From Actinoplanes sp. L3-i22 (GTDB lineage Bacteria > Actinomycetota > Actinomycetes > Mycobacteriales > Micromonosporaceae), in NCBI RefSeq assembly GCF_019704555.1, contig NZ_AP024745.1, positions 7,386,501 through 7,450,500 on the forward strand: a stretch of DNA of 64,000 nt. The letters run 5' to 3'. Both the position numbers and the translations under genes were made by a program. Shown in pieces: positions 49,864 through 58,501 of the stretch. The notes under the pieces were generated by a model. That model ran no database searches. It saw only the letters and a list, made by a program, of their open reading frames with translations, and was not told where the DNA came from. Each line of letters starts with the position of its first letter. Within the stretch, counting starts at the first letter, position 1.

Positions 49864-50811
49864 TCACCGCAGTGCGCTCAGGGCCCCGCGCAGGGCGGCG
49901 TTCATTTCCGGATCGGTGCGCAGGTGGCCGGCATTGACCCAGTCCAGGCGCAGGCCGTCACCGTAGGCGCGGGCCAGTTCGTCGGCGCCGATCGGCGGGG
50001 TGCACATGTCGAACCGCCCCTGCACGACGACGCAGGGCACGTCGCGCAGCTTGGCGACCCCGTCGAGAATGTGGTTCTCCGGCAGGAAACAACCGTTGGT
50101 GAAGTAGTGGGTCTCCAGCCGCGCCACCGCGACGGTCGCCGGATCGGTGGTGACGTCGAGCTCGTTGCGGGCGGGATCGTATTCGATCGAGCAGAGCGCC
50201 GTCTCCCAGAGCGTCCATTCCACCGCATAGAGCCGGGCGACCTTCGGATCCACGTCGTCGAGCCGTTCCCGGTAATAGGCCGTCATGGTGCCCGGATCGG
50301 TGCGGTGCTCCACCGGAATCATCGCCAGGAACCGTTCCCATTCCCGGGGGAAGAAGAATCGGGGCGGCCCACCCAGCACCCATTCGTCATCGAACCGCCG
50401 AGCCAGATAAATACTCCAGAGCAACAGACTGAAAACCCGATTTGGGTACGACATGGCAAACAACAACCCGAGCGTCGACCCCCACGACCCGCCGACCACG
50501 TGGGCGGACTCCCAGCCCCGGAGCGCCAGCAGCGCCGCGATGTCGTCGACCAGGTCCGCGGTCGTGTTGTGCTCGGTGCCGGCGAACGGCGTGCTGAGCC
50601 CACACCCGCGCTGGTCGTGGAAGAGCACGTGATGCCGGGCCGGATCGAACAGCGCCTTGTGCGTGTCGTCGAAGCCCGCGCCCGGCCCGCCGTGCAGGAA
50701 GACGATCGGGACGCCGCCCGGCTTCCCCCAGTCCTGCCAGCGGATCCGATGACCGCCACCGACCTGCAGAAATCCTTCGTCGTTCACCGAGTCCGTCACC
50801 CGCGAAGTCAA
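49864..50811 (-). CDS. pip: Prolyl aminopeptidase
   Basis: 315 residues, standard length. HGGPGAGFDDTHKALFDP is the oxyanion loop; DQRGCGLSTP follows; the nucleophile elbow is GGSWGSTLGL near residue 112; the late Asp and His are in GRFDMCTPP and NAGHLRTD. These match proline iminopeptidases (S33), which remove N-terminal proline from peptides in the cytoplasm. The middle of the gene (50030-50470) uses more A/T-ending codons than its neighbours. Monocistronic. Confidence 0.9.
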   Translation of the reverse strand: MTSRVTDSVNDEGFLQVGGGHRIRWQDWGKPGGVPIVFLHGGPGAGFDDTHKALFDPARHHVLFHDQRGCGLSTPFAGTEHNTTADLVDDIAALLALRGWESAHVVGGSWGSTLGLLFAMSYPNRVFSLLLWSIYLARRFDDEWVLGGPPRFFFPREWERFLAMIPVEHRTDPGTMTAYYRERLDDVDPKVARLYAVEWTLWETALCSIEYDPARNELDVTTDPATVAVARLETHYFTNGCFLPENHILDGVAKLRDVPCVVVQGRFDMCTPPIGADELARAYGDGLRLDWVNAGHLRTDPEMNAALRGALSALR

Positions 50812-50874
50812 CCACCGCCCGGCGGTCGGCGGGGTGTCCGCGGCGTCGCGGCACCCCTGCGCGCCGGCAACCGG

Positions 50875-51315
50875 TCAGGAGGCGCGGACGACCAGCGTCT
50901 TCGCGGCCATGTCGCCGAGACGCCGGCGGCGCGACGAGTTGACCACGATGATCAGCGCCACCAGGTAGGCGAAGATCCCGTCGATCATCCGCAGCAGCGT
51001 GCGGACCAGCGCCGACACGAAGCCCGGCCGGTTGCCGTGCTCGTCGACCACCCGGATCCCGGTGACGAGCTTGCCGACCGTCCAGCCGAACCAGCCCTCG
51101 AGCACGATGTAGTAGGCGAGCACCACCACGGCGGTCAGCAGGCTGCCGCCGAACGACAGCGTGGTCAGGTCGAGGCTGCCGGTCGGCACCTCGACGTCGA
51201 AGATCCGTCCCAGGATGTTGAGCACCACGCTCAGGACGACGCCGTCGATCAGCGTCGCGAAGATGCGGCGCCGGGTGACGTGGACATTCAGCGAGTTCTG
51301 CTGCGCATTGATCAC
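50875..51315 (-). CDS. RDD-family membrane protein
   Basis: 146 residues from the GTG at 51315 (AGGATC 5 bases upstream). RRRIFATLIDGVVLSVVLNI opens the RDD domain, with the first Arg and Asp-like positions; further helices are LLTAVVVLAYYIVLEGW and FAYLVALIIVVN. GKLVTGIRVVDEHG is the usual cytosolic loop. RDD proteins are small multi-helix membrane proteins; some act as Na+/H+ antiporters, most are uncharacterised. Confidence 0.8.
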   Translation of the reverse strand: MINAQQNSLNVHVTRRRIFATLIDGVVLSVVLNILGRIFDVEVPTGSLDLTTLSFGGSLLTAVVVLAYYIVLEGWFGWTVGKLVTGIRVVDEHGNRPGFVSALVRTLLRMIDGIFAYLVALIIVVNSSRRRRLGDMAAKTLVVRAS

Positions 51316-51355
51316 GGCCGGGATCCTAGTGCGGCCGCGCACCCCCGGCCGCGCT

Positions 51356-52177
51356 CTACCCCGCCGCCCGGGCCGGGCTCGGGTCGTGCTTAGCCGGCTG
51401 CCCGGTGGCCGAGTGCTCCACCTCCATCAGGCTCATCTCGTGCCGCTCGGCCTCGTACGCCCGGTGCCCGCCCCGGATCCCGAACAGCCGCTTGGAGATC
51501 AGCAGGTAGAGCACCGCCGCCACGTTGATCACCAGGGCCGCGACCCGGAACCAGGTCAGCCGCTCGGTCAGCTCGTAGATCTCGATCGGCAGGCCGAGCG
51601 ACGTGGCGATCAGCGCGAAATACTCACCCCAGCGCTTCAGCAGCCACAGCCCGGCGCCCTCGGTGAGCTGCAGCGCCCCGTAGACGAGCAGCGCGATCCC
51701 GGCCCAGAGCAGCGTGCTGGCCTGCGCCTCGACGACCCGCCGGATGGTCTCCACCACCGCCGAGTTCTCCAGATTCCAGCCGATCTTGTCGGTGAACGGC
51801 TTGAGCAGCGGGACGTCCTCGTGGAAGGCCCGCTCGATGGCGTCCCGCCGCCCCCGGAACTGGATCACCCCGTAGCCGGCGGCGAGCACGAACACCCCCT
51901 TGACGAACCGCTCGACGGCCAGCAGCCGCAGAATGATCGCGTCGCGCAGCGCCCGCCCCCGCGGCACCAGCGGCGCGTCCGCGGCCGGCCCGGACATCCG
52001 CGGCTCCCCCAGCACGAAGTCGCCGCAGCGCAGGCACCGCCAGGCCACCCCCAGCGCCGTCGTCGCGTGCAGCCGGGCCCGAAGGTCCTCCTCGGCCGGC
52101 GCATACGTCAGGTGCCCACGACGCCCACACACCCACAGGTTCAGATCCACAGCACAGTTGATACAGCACGCAGTCAC
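51356..52177 (-). CDS. DUF2127-family membrane protein with N-terminal zinc-ribbon-like cysteines
   Basis: 273 residues from the GTG at 52177. The N-terminus has CCINC, VCGRRGH and CLRCG, a possible zinc ribbon. The body is DUF2127-like with four hydrophobic helices: ERFVKGVFVLAAGYGVIQF, LLWAGIALLVYGALQLTEGA, YFALIATSLGLPIEIYEL and AALVINVAAVLYLLISKR. The short acidic C-terminus is cytosolic. The role is unknown. The frame stays open upstream but without protein-like composition. Confidence 0.75.
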   Translation of the reverse strand: MTACCINCAVDLNLWVCGRRGHLTYAPAEEDLRARLHATTALGVAWRCLRCGDFVLGEPRMSGPAADAPLVPRGRALRDAIILRLLAVERFVKGVFVLAAGYGVIQFRGRRDAIERAFHEDVPLLKPFTDKIGWNLENSAVVETIRRVVEAQASTLLWAGIALLVYGALQLTEGAGLWLLKRWGEYFALIATSLGLPIEIYELTERLTWFRVAALVINVAAVLYLLISKRLFGIRGGHRAYEAERHEMSLMEVEHSATGQPAKHDPSPARAAG

Positions 52178-52313
52178 GCCCCGCGGCGCAGCACCCCGTT
52201 CCGGTGGCTCGCGACGACCGGCCGGGCAGCCGACCCTGGGCGGGTGAAGAACGACACCGGTCGCGCCCGGCATTTCCGGGCCACTCGAACGAGGTATTCG
52301 ACAGAACTGATCG

Positions 52314-52856
52314 ATGAATAGCATGAGCCGAATGACTGCTCTGCCGGCGGAACCGTTGATCGCCACGCGACCGCGGCGCCTCTCGGGATTTTCCGGCACC
52401 GTCTGGCTACTGCTGATCAGTGATCTGACAACCGCGCTGGGAATCGGCCTGACCCAGCCGTACATAATCGTGTTCTTGCATTCTGTCCGGGGTATTCCGC
52501 TCGCGGTGGCGACCGCGATGATGGCGGTGGCGGCCGTCGCCAGTCTGGTGGGCAGTCCGCTGGCCGGCGCGTTGATCGACCGGCGCGGCCCGGTGGTGGT
52601 GATGGTCGCCGGGCTCGGGCTGGCGGCCGGTGGGCTGCTGATGGTGGCGTTCGGCGCGGCGGCGGTCGGCGTCGCGGTCAACGGGCTGGGGCTCTCACTG
52701 TCCATTCCGGCGCTGACCGCCGGGATGGCCGCCGGGCCGCTGCTCACCGCGGGCGCCGCGGCCACCGGCGCGACCGTGGCGCTGTTGTGCACGGCGGTCG
52801 CGCTGACCGCGGTCGCGGGCGTGCTGTGCCGCCCGGCCCGGGCTATTCGCCCGTGA
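52314..52856 (+). pseudogene. MFS transporter with large internal deletion
   Basis: 180 residues where about 400 are expected. The first 115 match an MFS N-terminus: TM1 with DLTTALGIGLTQPYIIVFLH, TM2, the A-loop GSPLAGALIDRRGPVVVM and TM3. After VNGLGLSLSIPALTA, where TM4 should continue, the sequence goes straight to MAAGPLLTAGAAATGATVAL and a last helix, the style of TM11-12. The joint keeps the frame. With four to five helices it cannot work as a normal antiporter. Its stop overlaps that of the convergent MerR-methyltransferase gene by 14 bp. Confidence 0.65.
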
Positions 52857-53964
52857 CCAGCAGGCGCAGCCCCAGCTCCGCCGCGTCCAGGCCGACCAGT
52901 TCGCGGTTGCGCTCGGCCCACCGCCCCGAGGCGAGATCGGCGCGCAGTTCGTCCACCGCCCGCCGCTCGGCCGCCGTCCCGACCCGGGTCCACACCGACA
53001 CGGCCCGGCGGACCGGCTCGTCCAGGTACGCCTCGGGCCGCCGCCAGTACGCCTCGAAGAAGCCGTCCGCGCAGTCCCACGGGATGAGCACCGGCTCGAT
53101 CCGCGCCCCGATCGCCTCGGCCAGCCGGACCACCGACGGCCGGCCCGCCACGATGTCACCCACCTCCGGCAGGTAGTCCCGGGTCAGCCAGAACCGCTGC
53201 AACCAGCCGGACGCGCTGTCGTCGTGGGTGAACACCACCACCCGGCGGGCCACCCGGCGCATCTCGCGCAACCCGGCGATCGGATCCGCCCAGTGGTGGA
53301 CGGTGCTGAACGCCATCGCCGCGTCGAAGGACTGATCCTCGAACGGCAGGCTCTCCGCGCTGCCGGCCACGCACGGCGCCGCGCCCGCCGGCCGTTGTGC
53401 CCGCATGACCGCCGACGGCTCGACCGCCGTGACCGCCCGGTCGGCCGGCTCGTAGGAGCCGGTGCCGGCCCCGACGTTCAGCACCGTCCGCGCGTCGCCG
53501 AGCGCCGCCCAGACCCGCGCGGCGATCCGCGGCTCGGTGCGCCGCGTCGCCGGGTAGGCCGCTCCGATGTCGTCGTACAACCGTGCCCCGAACATGGTCA
53601 GCTTCTCCTCGGATGTCGTCCCGATCCCCATGGCCCGTGCCTCCAGTTCCCGGTCGATGGCCGTCACCATCACGCCGGCCCGATCACGCTGCTCCCGCAG
53701 CAGGCCGCGCAACCGGCGCAGGTGCGCGACCGCGTCGGTGGCCGGGTCGCCGACCAGGTCCGCGATCTCGCGCAGCCCGAAGCCCAGCCGCCGGTAGGCC
53801 AGCACCTCCCGCAGCCGCTCCACATCGGCCGCCGAATAGGCCCGATAGCCGCCCGCGGTCCGCCCGGACGGTCGCGCGAGCCCGATCTCGTCGTAGTGGT
53901 GCAGCGTTCGGACGCTCACGCCGGCCAGTTCGGCCACGCGCCCCACGGTCAGGTGCTCTGCCAC
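52843..53964 (-). CDS. MerR regulator fused to a SAM-dependent methyltransferase
   Basis: 373 residues from the GTG at 53964. Residues 1-110 are MerR: LTVGRVAELAGVSVRTLHHY, GGYRAYSAADVERLREVLAY, then a coiled coil. Residues 120-373 are a class I methyltransferase with motif I VLNVGAGTGSYEP, VTAVEPSAVM, and motif IV-like FEDQSFDAAMAFSTVHHW. A TipA-like arrangement with an enzyme in place of a ligand-binding domain; the protein may modify the inducer it senses or couple SAM binding to transcription. It is divergent from the MBL hydrolase. Confidence 0.88.
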   Translation of the reverse strand: MAEHLTVGRVAELAGVSVRTLHHYDEIGLARPSGRTAGGYRAYSAADVERLREVLAYRRLGFGLREIADLVGDPATDAVAHLRRLRGLLREQRDRAGVMVTAIDRELEARAMGIGTTSEEKLTMFGARLYDDIGAAYPATRRTEPRIAARVWAALGDARTVLNVGAGTGSYEPADRAVTAVEPSAVMRAQRPAGAAPCVAGSAESLPFEDQSFDAAMAFSTVHHWADPIAGLREMRRVARRVVVFTHDDSASGWLQRFWLTRDYLPEVGDIVAGRPSVVRLAEAIGARIEPVLIPWDCADGFFEAYWRRPEAYLDEPVRRAVSVWTRVGTAAERRAVDELRADLASGRWAERNRELVGLDAAELGLRLLVTGE

Positions 53965-54028
53965 GCCGTCGACTATGTCGCCTGACGCCGCGTGAGGGAC
54001 AAGTGCCCGGCTTTGGCATGATCGCCAT

Positions 54029-54937
54029 ATGATCGATTTCCGGACGCCGGCGCCGGTCCCGGGTTCCCTCGACGTCACCTGGAACCACGGCCGTCGCGGC
54101 GAGCCGCAGATCCAGACGCACGTCTACGACGAGCACACGGTGATCCTGCGGCAGAGCAAACGGCTCAACTACGAGGCGCCGTTCATGTTCCTGCTCTTCG
54201 GCAACGAGCGGGCGCTGCTGCTCGACACCGGCGCCACCGAGTCCTTCCCGTTGCGGGCCACCGTGGACACGCTCATTCAGGACTGGCTCAAGATCAACCC
54301 CCGATTGACGTACGAGCTGATCGTCGCCCACACGCACGGCCACGGCGACCACGTGGCCGCGGACCCCCAGTTCGCCGACCGTCCCGACACCACGACGGTG
54401 GCCCACGAGCCGGCGGCCGTCCGCACGTTCTTCGGCTTCGGCGACGAGTCGACCGGCGCGGTCCCGTTCGACCTGGGCGGCCGGGTCCTGGAGGTCCTCG
54501 GCACCCCGGGCCACCACCAGGCGTCGATCACGATCTACGACCCGTGGACCGGCCTGCTGCTCACCGGCGACACGATCCTGCCCGGCCGCCTCTACATCGA
54601 GGACCAGCAGGCGTTCCGGACGACGATGGACACGCTGGTCGCCTTCGCCGAGACGCACCCGGTCACCCACGTCCTCGGCTGCCACGTCGAGATGACCCGC
54701 CGCCCCGGTCGCGACTACGCCCTGGGCGCCCAGTTCCAGCCCCGCGAGCGCGCCCTGCAGATGCCCCCCACCGTCCTCACCGACATCCAGCGCGCCACCG
54801 CGAAGGCCGCCGGCAAACCCGGCATCCACCCTCACCCGGACTTCATCCTCTACCTGGAGCCGGGCCAACGCGAACAGCGCCACCTGCTGCGCCGCGCCCG
54901 AATCCGTCAGCTCCAAGAAAAATTCCTCAACCCCTGA
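54029..54937 (+). CDS. Metallo-beta-lactamase-fold hydrolase
   Basis: 302 residues. The metal motif AHTHGHGDHV (HxHxDH, near residue 98) plus GTPGHHQASITIYD and LLTGDTI complete a dinuclear zinc site of the glyoxalase II-like/MBL superfamily. No signal peptide. The 64-bp gap to the divergent MerR-methyltransferase gene suggests control by it. A CATGAT hexamer 7 bases before the ATG suggests a leaderless message. Substrate unknown. After its stop lies GACGTACGGCG, a short form of the intergenic repeat. Confidence 0.87.
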   Translation: MIDFRTPAPVPGSLDVTWNHGRRGEPQIQTHVYDEHTVILRQSKRLNYEAPFMFLLFGNERALLLDTGATESFPLRATVDTLIQDWLKINPRLTYELIVAHTHGHGDHVAADPQFADRPDTTTVAHEPAAVRTFFGFGDESTGAVPFDLGGRVLEVLGTPGHHQASITIYDPWTGLLLTGDTILPGRLYIEDQQAFRTTMDTLVAFAETHPVTHVLGCHVEMTRRPGRDYALGAQFQPRERALQMPPTVLTDIQRATAKAAGKPGIHPHPDFILYLEPGQREQRHLLRRARIRQLQEKFLNP

Positions 54938-55015
54938 CGACGTACGGCGGATTTGCCTCGTCGCGGCCTGCATCAACACACCTCAATCGACCCCGAGGTT
55001 GTTAGCCTTCAGATC

Positions 55016-55561
55016 ATGGAGCTGAATGAAAGCGCCATGATCGACCCGGACGCCGTTGGGCATGATTCCGTCTACGTTCCGGTCTGGCAGGCGACTCCGT
55101 TCGGACGGTTGAGCTCCGGGCTCTTCTGGGAAGCGCATCGTGCCTGTCTGCGGCACCGGCGGCTGGCTCGCGTCTGGATGTGGTTGCACTATCTCCTCGG
55201 CATCGCCGGGGTCACGCTGGCGGCTGTGTCCGGATTCGGCGGGCTGACCGAAGTCCTCGGCGTCACCCAGGCGGCCACGATCGCGATCCTGTCCGCTGTC
55301 GCCAGCGGTTTGGCCACGTTCCTCAAGACCGACGAGAAGCGCAGGGAGCATCTCGTCCTCGCCGCCGCCTGGGACAATCTGCGGGATGACATCAGCGTGG
55401 TCTACGAGACGCGGCCGCCTGGCCCCTCGGACGCCGATCCCGCCAGCTGGCGGGAGGTCGTGGACGCGTTGCAGGCAATCGCCCGGGCACTGCGAGCGTC
55501 CAACGCCGAGCACGGCGCGAAACCACCCCCATGGCCATCGGCCGGGCCCGAGCCGGCGTGA
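55016..55561 (+). CDS. SLATT-domain two-helix membrane protein (orphan)
   Basis: 181 residues from MELNESAMIDPDAVGHDSVY. The pattern FWEAHRACLRHRRLARVWMW, then TM1 LLGIAGVTLAAVSGFG, TM2 ATIAILSAVASGLATFL, then KTDEKRREHLVLAAAWDNLR, fits the SLATT fold (SMODS/SLOG-associating 2TM effector). SLATT proteins are thought to be pore-forming effectors in second-messenger immunity systems. No SMODS, SLOG, reverse transcriptase or sensor gene is next to it. TAGCCT 7 bases upstream suggests a leaderless transcript. The function is inferred from fold only. Confidence 0.72.
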   Translation: MELNESAMIDPDAVGHDSVYVPVWQATPFGRLSSGLFWEAHRACLRHRRLARVWMWLHYLLGIAGVTLAAVSGFGGLTEVLGVTQAATIAILSAVASGLATFLKTDEKRREHLVLAAAWDNLRDDISVVYETRPPGPSDADPASWREVVDALQAIARALRASNAEHGAKPPPWPSAGPEPA

Positions 55562-55670
55562 GGGTCCTGGCGCTGCCGCATGGACTGATCGAGCAGTACG
55601 GCGAACCGGCCGGCCCGACATTGCTGCGTCGGCAGCCCGCGGGACCGGCGGGTGCGTCCAGGCCGGCTTA

Positions 55671-56330
55671 CTACTCGTACCGGTACTTGAGCATGTCCAC
55701 CTCGGCCTGCTCGATCTCGGCGATCGTCAGCCCCGGCATCCGCAGCTGGGCCAGCGTCACCTCGGCCGAGGTCGGCTGGGCGTCGGCCGGCAGCCACTGA
55801 TCCGGCTTCCACGCCGACCCGCGCAGCAGCGACTTCGGGCAGTGCGGGTAGACCTCGTCGATCCCCAGCACCAGCGCACTGGCCGGCGGCTTGCCCACCG
55901 CGGTCAGCTGGGACAGCAGGTCCGGCCGGGTCGAGACGCAGGCCCGCCCGTTCATCCGCAGCGTCGTGGTCCGCCCCGGGATGACGAACAGCAGCCCGGC
56001 CCGGCCGGTCGCGACGACGTTCTGCAGGGTGTCCAGGCGCTTGTTGCCGGTCGCGTCCGGAATCGCCACGGTCCGGGAATCCAGCACGCTGACGAACCCG
56101 GCCGGCCCGCCACGCGGCGAGACGTCACAGTTCCCGTCGGCGTCCACGCTGGCCACGAAGACCAGCGACGAGCAGGCGATCAGTTGCCGGGTCTGCTCGG
56201 TGAGCTCGGTCATCTGCTTCCGCACCGCCCCGTCACCGGGACGTTCATAGATCAGCCGCAGCGCCTCCTGATCAGGCACGGCATCACAACGCAGCGCCTC
56301 GAAGACGCTGGCAGCCCGGGTTTGCGTCAT
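55671..56330 (-). CDS. Pyridoxamine 5'-phosphate oxidase-like flavoprotein
   Basis: 219 residues of the FMN-binding split barrel, closest to the MSMEG_1061-like group. LVFVASVDADGNCDVSPRGG and GNKRLDTLQNVVATGRAGLL, GRTTTLRMNGRACV are the conserved strands that hold FMN or F420. CPKSLLRGSAW is the family's C-terminal block. It likely reduces or oxidises a small molecule; the cofactor is not decided by sequence alone. Standalone gene. Confidence 0.85.
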   Translation of the reverse strand: MTQTRAASVFEALRCDAVPDQEALRLIYERPGDGAVRKQMTELTEQTRQLIACSSLVFVASVDADGNCDVSPRGGPAGFVSVLDSRTVAIPDATGNKRLDTLQNVVATGRAGLLFVIPGRTTTLRMNGRACVSTRPDLLSQLTAVGKPPASALVLGIDEVYPHCPKSLLRGSAWKPDQWLPADAQPTSAEVTLAQLRMPGLTIAEIEQAEVDMLKYRYE

Positions 56331-56473
56331 ACCGCCGACCCTAATCGACCAACCTGAATGCGGGAACGGTACATCGCGGGGATGAGGGCGCCCCCGGCTT
56401 GCATCCGCAGACGGATTCGCCGGCGCGTGGTCGCCCGTAGCTTTTCGGCATCCCTTTCGAATGGAGGCCGGAA

Positions 56474-57601
56474 ATGGTCACTCGCCGAGGAACGCTGAAG
56501 ATCGCCGGAGCGGCCGGGATCGCCACCGTACTCATCACCCCGGGCCGGGCCGTCGCGGCGCACCCGGCAGCCGGCACCTGGCAGGCCGCGCTGGACGCGA
56601 TGGTCACCGCCGGGGCGGTCGGCGTCCTCGCGGAGGTTCACGACCGGGCCGGTGTGTGGATCGGCAGCAGTGGCACCGCCCGCCTGGGATCAGAGCAACC
56701 GGTGCCACGCGCCGGCCTGGTGCGGGCCGGCAGCATCACGAAGTCCTTCGTCGCCACCGTGGTGCTGCAGCTGGCCGGGCACGGACGGCTCCACCTCGAC
56801 GACGCCGTACAGCGATATCTGCCCGGTCTTCTGCCGGACGGCGCCCGAATCACCCTGCGTGACCTGCTGCAACACACCAGTGGCCTGCACGACTACACCA
56901 GAACCGACGCGTTCGCGGCGCTCTACGAGGTCGAGGGCGGCGTCGAGCGGATGCGCTCGCACACCTGGCAGCCGCAGGACCTGATCGCGCTCGTCGCCGA
57001 CCGGCCGCTGCTGTTCGAGCCGGGCACCGACTGGCGCTACGTGAACACCAATTTCCTGCTGCTCGGCATGGTGATCGAGCGAGTCACCGGCTCCGACTAC
57101 CGCGCGGAGATCCGCCGCCGGGTGCTCCGCCCGCTCGGCCTGGACCGGACCGCCGTGCCCGGCACCGACCCGTACCTGCACGGTCCGCACCCCCACGGCT
57201 ACGTCCCCACCCCCGAGCCGATCGACGTCAGCGTCTACAACCCGTCGGTGGCCGGCGCCGCCGGCGAGCTGGTCTCCTGCCCGCACGACCTCAACGTCTT
57301 CTTCCGCGCCCTGGTCGGCGGCCGGTTGCTGCCACCAGCCGTACAGCAGCAGATGCTCGCCTACCGGACGACGCCGGTCGACTACGACTACGGACTGGGG
57401 GTGATGACCCGAGTCCTGCCGGGCGGCACCCGGCTGTGGGGCCACCGCGGCGACTTCCTCGGCGCCTACTGGACCGAGACCTGGGTGACCGAGCCGGGCG
57501 GACGCCAGCTGACCGTGTCGATGACCCCCTGGGGCGACGTCAACCCGAAGGCCGTGATCAGCGCGTTCGCCGCGACCGTCATCGAGGGGACGGAACGTTA
57601 G
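56474..57601 (+). CDS. Secreted serine hydrolase (beta-lactamase/DD-peptidase family)
   Basis: 375 residues. The N-terminus TRRGTLKIAGAAGIATVLIT has a twin-arginine-like start and cleavage near AVAA. Catalytic motifs: SITK near residue 93, YVN in DWRYVNTNFLL, and HRG in LWGHRGDFLGAY. A paralogue in plan of 14191-15291. It probably acts outside the membrane on peptidoglycan peptides or esters. ATGGAGG upstream supports the start. Confidence 0.88.
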   Translation: MVTRRGTLKIAGAAGIATVLITPGRAVAAHPAAGTWQAALDAMVTAGAVGVLAEVHDRAGVWIGSSGTARLGSEQPVPRAGLVRAGSITKSFVATVVLQLAGHGRLHLDDAVQRYLPGLLPDGARITLRDLLQHTSGLHDYTRTDAFAALYEVEGGVERMRSHTWQPQDLIALVADRPLLFEPGTDWRYVNTNFLLLGMVIERVTGSDYRAEIRRRVLRPLGLDRTAVPGTDPYLHGPHPHGYVPTPEPIDVSVYNPSVAGAAGELVSCPHDLNVFFRALVGGRLLPPAVQQQMLAYRTTPVDYDYGLGVMTRVLPGGTRLWGHRGDFLGAYWTETWVTEPGGRQLTVSMTPWGDVNPKAVISAFAATVIEGTER

Positions 57602-57621
57602 AGCGGGATCCGCCCCACCGA

Positions 57622-57638
57622 CTGACCGGTCCGGTCAG
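57622..57638. terminator. Hairpin between convergent genes
   Basis: CTGACCGG and CCGGTCAG separated by one T. It overlaps the ArsI-like stop codon and sits 20 bases after the serine hydrolase stop. Same stem as 22272-22290. Confidence 0.5.
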
Positions 57639-58057
57639 CAGCAGCCACTGACCGGCAGTTCGCTGCCGACGATGGGCTTGTCGCCGACCGCCGAGTCACC
57701 CTTGACCACGTACACCTCCCACGGCTCCTGCCCGGGACCACGCACCCACACCTTGTCCTGCAGCGCATAGCAGCACTCGGTGTCCCCCTCGGCCAGCGTG
57801 ACCAGGCCGGACCCGGTCAACCGGGCGGTCGCCGCGTCGACGTCTGCGCTGGTCCCGACCTCGACGCCGAGGTGATCCAGCGCCGTCGACCGGCCGGGCT
57901 CGCCCTCCAGCAGGACCAGTTTGAGCGGCGGCTCCGCGATCGCGAAGTTCGCGTAGCCGGGGCGGCGCTTGGCCGGTTCGGTGCCGAACAGCTTCGAGTA
58001 GAACTCCACCGAGGCTTCGAGATCGGAGACTCGCAACGCGAGCTGGACACGGGACAT
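57635..58057 (-). CDS. arsI: ArsI/CadI-family metalloenzyme (organoarsenical C-As lyase-like)
   Basis: 140 residues of the vicinal oxygen chelate fold. MSRVQLALRVSDLEASVEFY carries the first metal ligand region; LDHLGVEV and WEVYVV follow. The vicinal Cys pair in TECCYALQDKVWV is the feature that binds trivalent organoarsenicals in ArsI. The tail ends with a second CC. ArsI cleaves the carbon-arsenic bond using Fe(II) and O2. It is divergent from arsR, with an operator-like palindrome between, so induced by arsenic. CadI-type (cadmium) is the alternative reading. Confidence 0.85.
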   Translation of the reverse strand: MSRVQLALRVSDLEASVEFYSKLFGTEPAKRRPGYANFAIAEPPLKLVLLEGEPGRSTALDHLGVEVGTSADVDAATARLTGSGLVTLAEGDTECCYALQDKVWVRGPGQEPWEVYVVKGDSAVGDKPIVGSELPVSGCC

Positions 58058-58082
58058 CGTCGTACCTCCGCGATTTGGTGTT

Positions 58083-58096
58083 TAGAGAACTCTCTA
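58083..58096. promoter_or_regulatory. ArsR operator candidate
   Basis: TAGAGA AC TCTCTA is a perfect palindrome in the arsI/arsR divergent region. A second half-site group, CTAGAGAG and CTAGAGAC, follows up to the arsR start. Confidence 0.55.
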
Positions 58097-58138
58097 AGCA
58101 GAGTTGCGCACTATCTAGAGAGCTGTCAACCTAGAGAC

Positions 58139-58501
58139 GTGTCTAGTCAACCGCTTCCGCTGGTCGGGTGCTGCGAGCCGATGGTCAGCGAGGCCCTGAC
58201 CCCGGCCGGCGCGGCCGAGCTGGCCGGCGCGTTCAAGGTCCTCGGCGACCCGGTCCGCCTGCGCGTGCTGTCGCTGATCGCGGCCCGCCGGGGCGGCGAG
58301 GTCTGCGTCTGCGAGATCACCGACGCGTTCGACCTGACCGGCCCGACGATCTCCTACCACCTGCGGCAGCTGCGCGAGGCCGGCCTGGTCGACTGCCAGC
58401 GCCGCGGCACCTGGGTCTACTACTGGATCATCCCGGCGAAACTGACCTGGCTCTCCCGGTTCCTCGACCCGGCCGCCGCCCCCGCGACGGCGACCCCGTG
58501 A
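58139..58501 (+). CDS. arsR: ArsR-family arsenic-responsive repressor
   Basis: 120 residues from a GTG. The winged helix is LAGAFKVLGDPVRLRVLSLI, EVCVCEITDAFDLTGPTISY, HLRQLREAGLVDCQRRGTWV. The CVC in the recognition region and the N-terminal GCCEP pair are suitable As(III) ligands, as in actinobacterial ArsR. It releases DNA on binding As(III). Its stop overlaps the start of the aquaporin remnant by 4 bp. It heads the transcript arsR - aquaporin remnant - arsN-like - arsC. Confidence 0.9.
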   Translation: MSSQPLPLVGCCEPMVSEALTPAGAAELAGAFKVLGDPVRLRVLSLIAARRGGEVCVCEITDAFDLTGPTISYHLRQLREAGLVDCQRRGTWVYYWIIPAKLTWLSRFLDPAAAPATATP

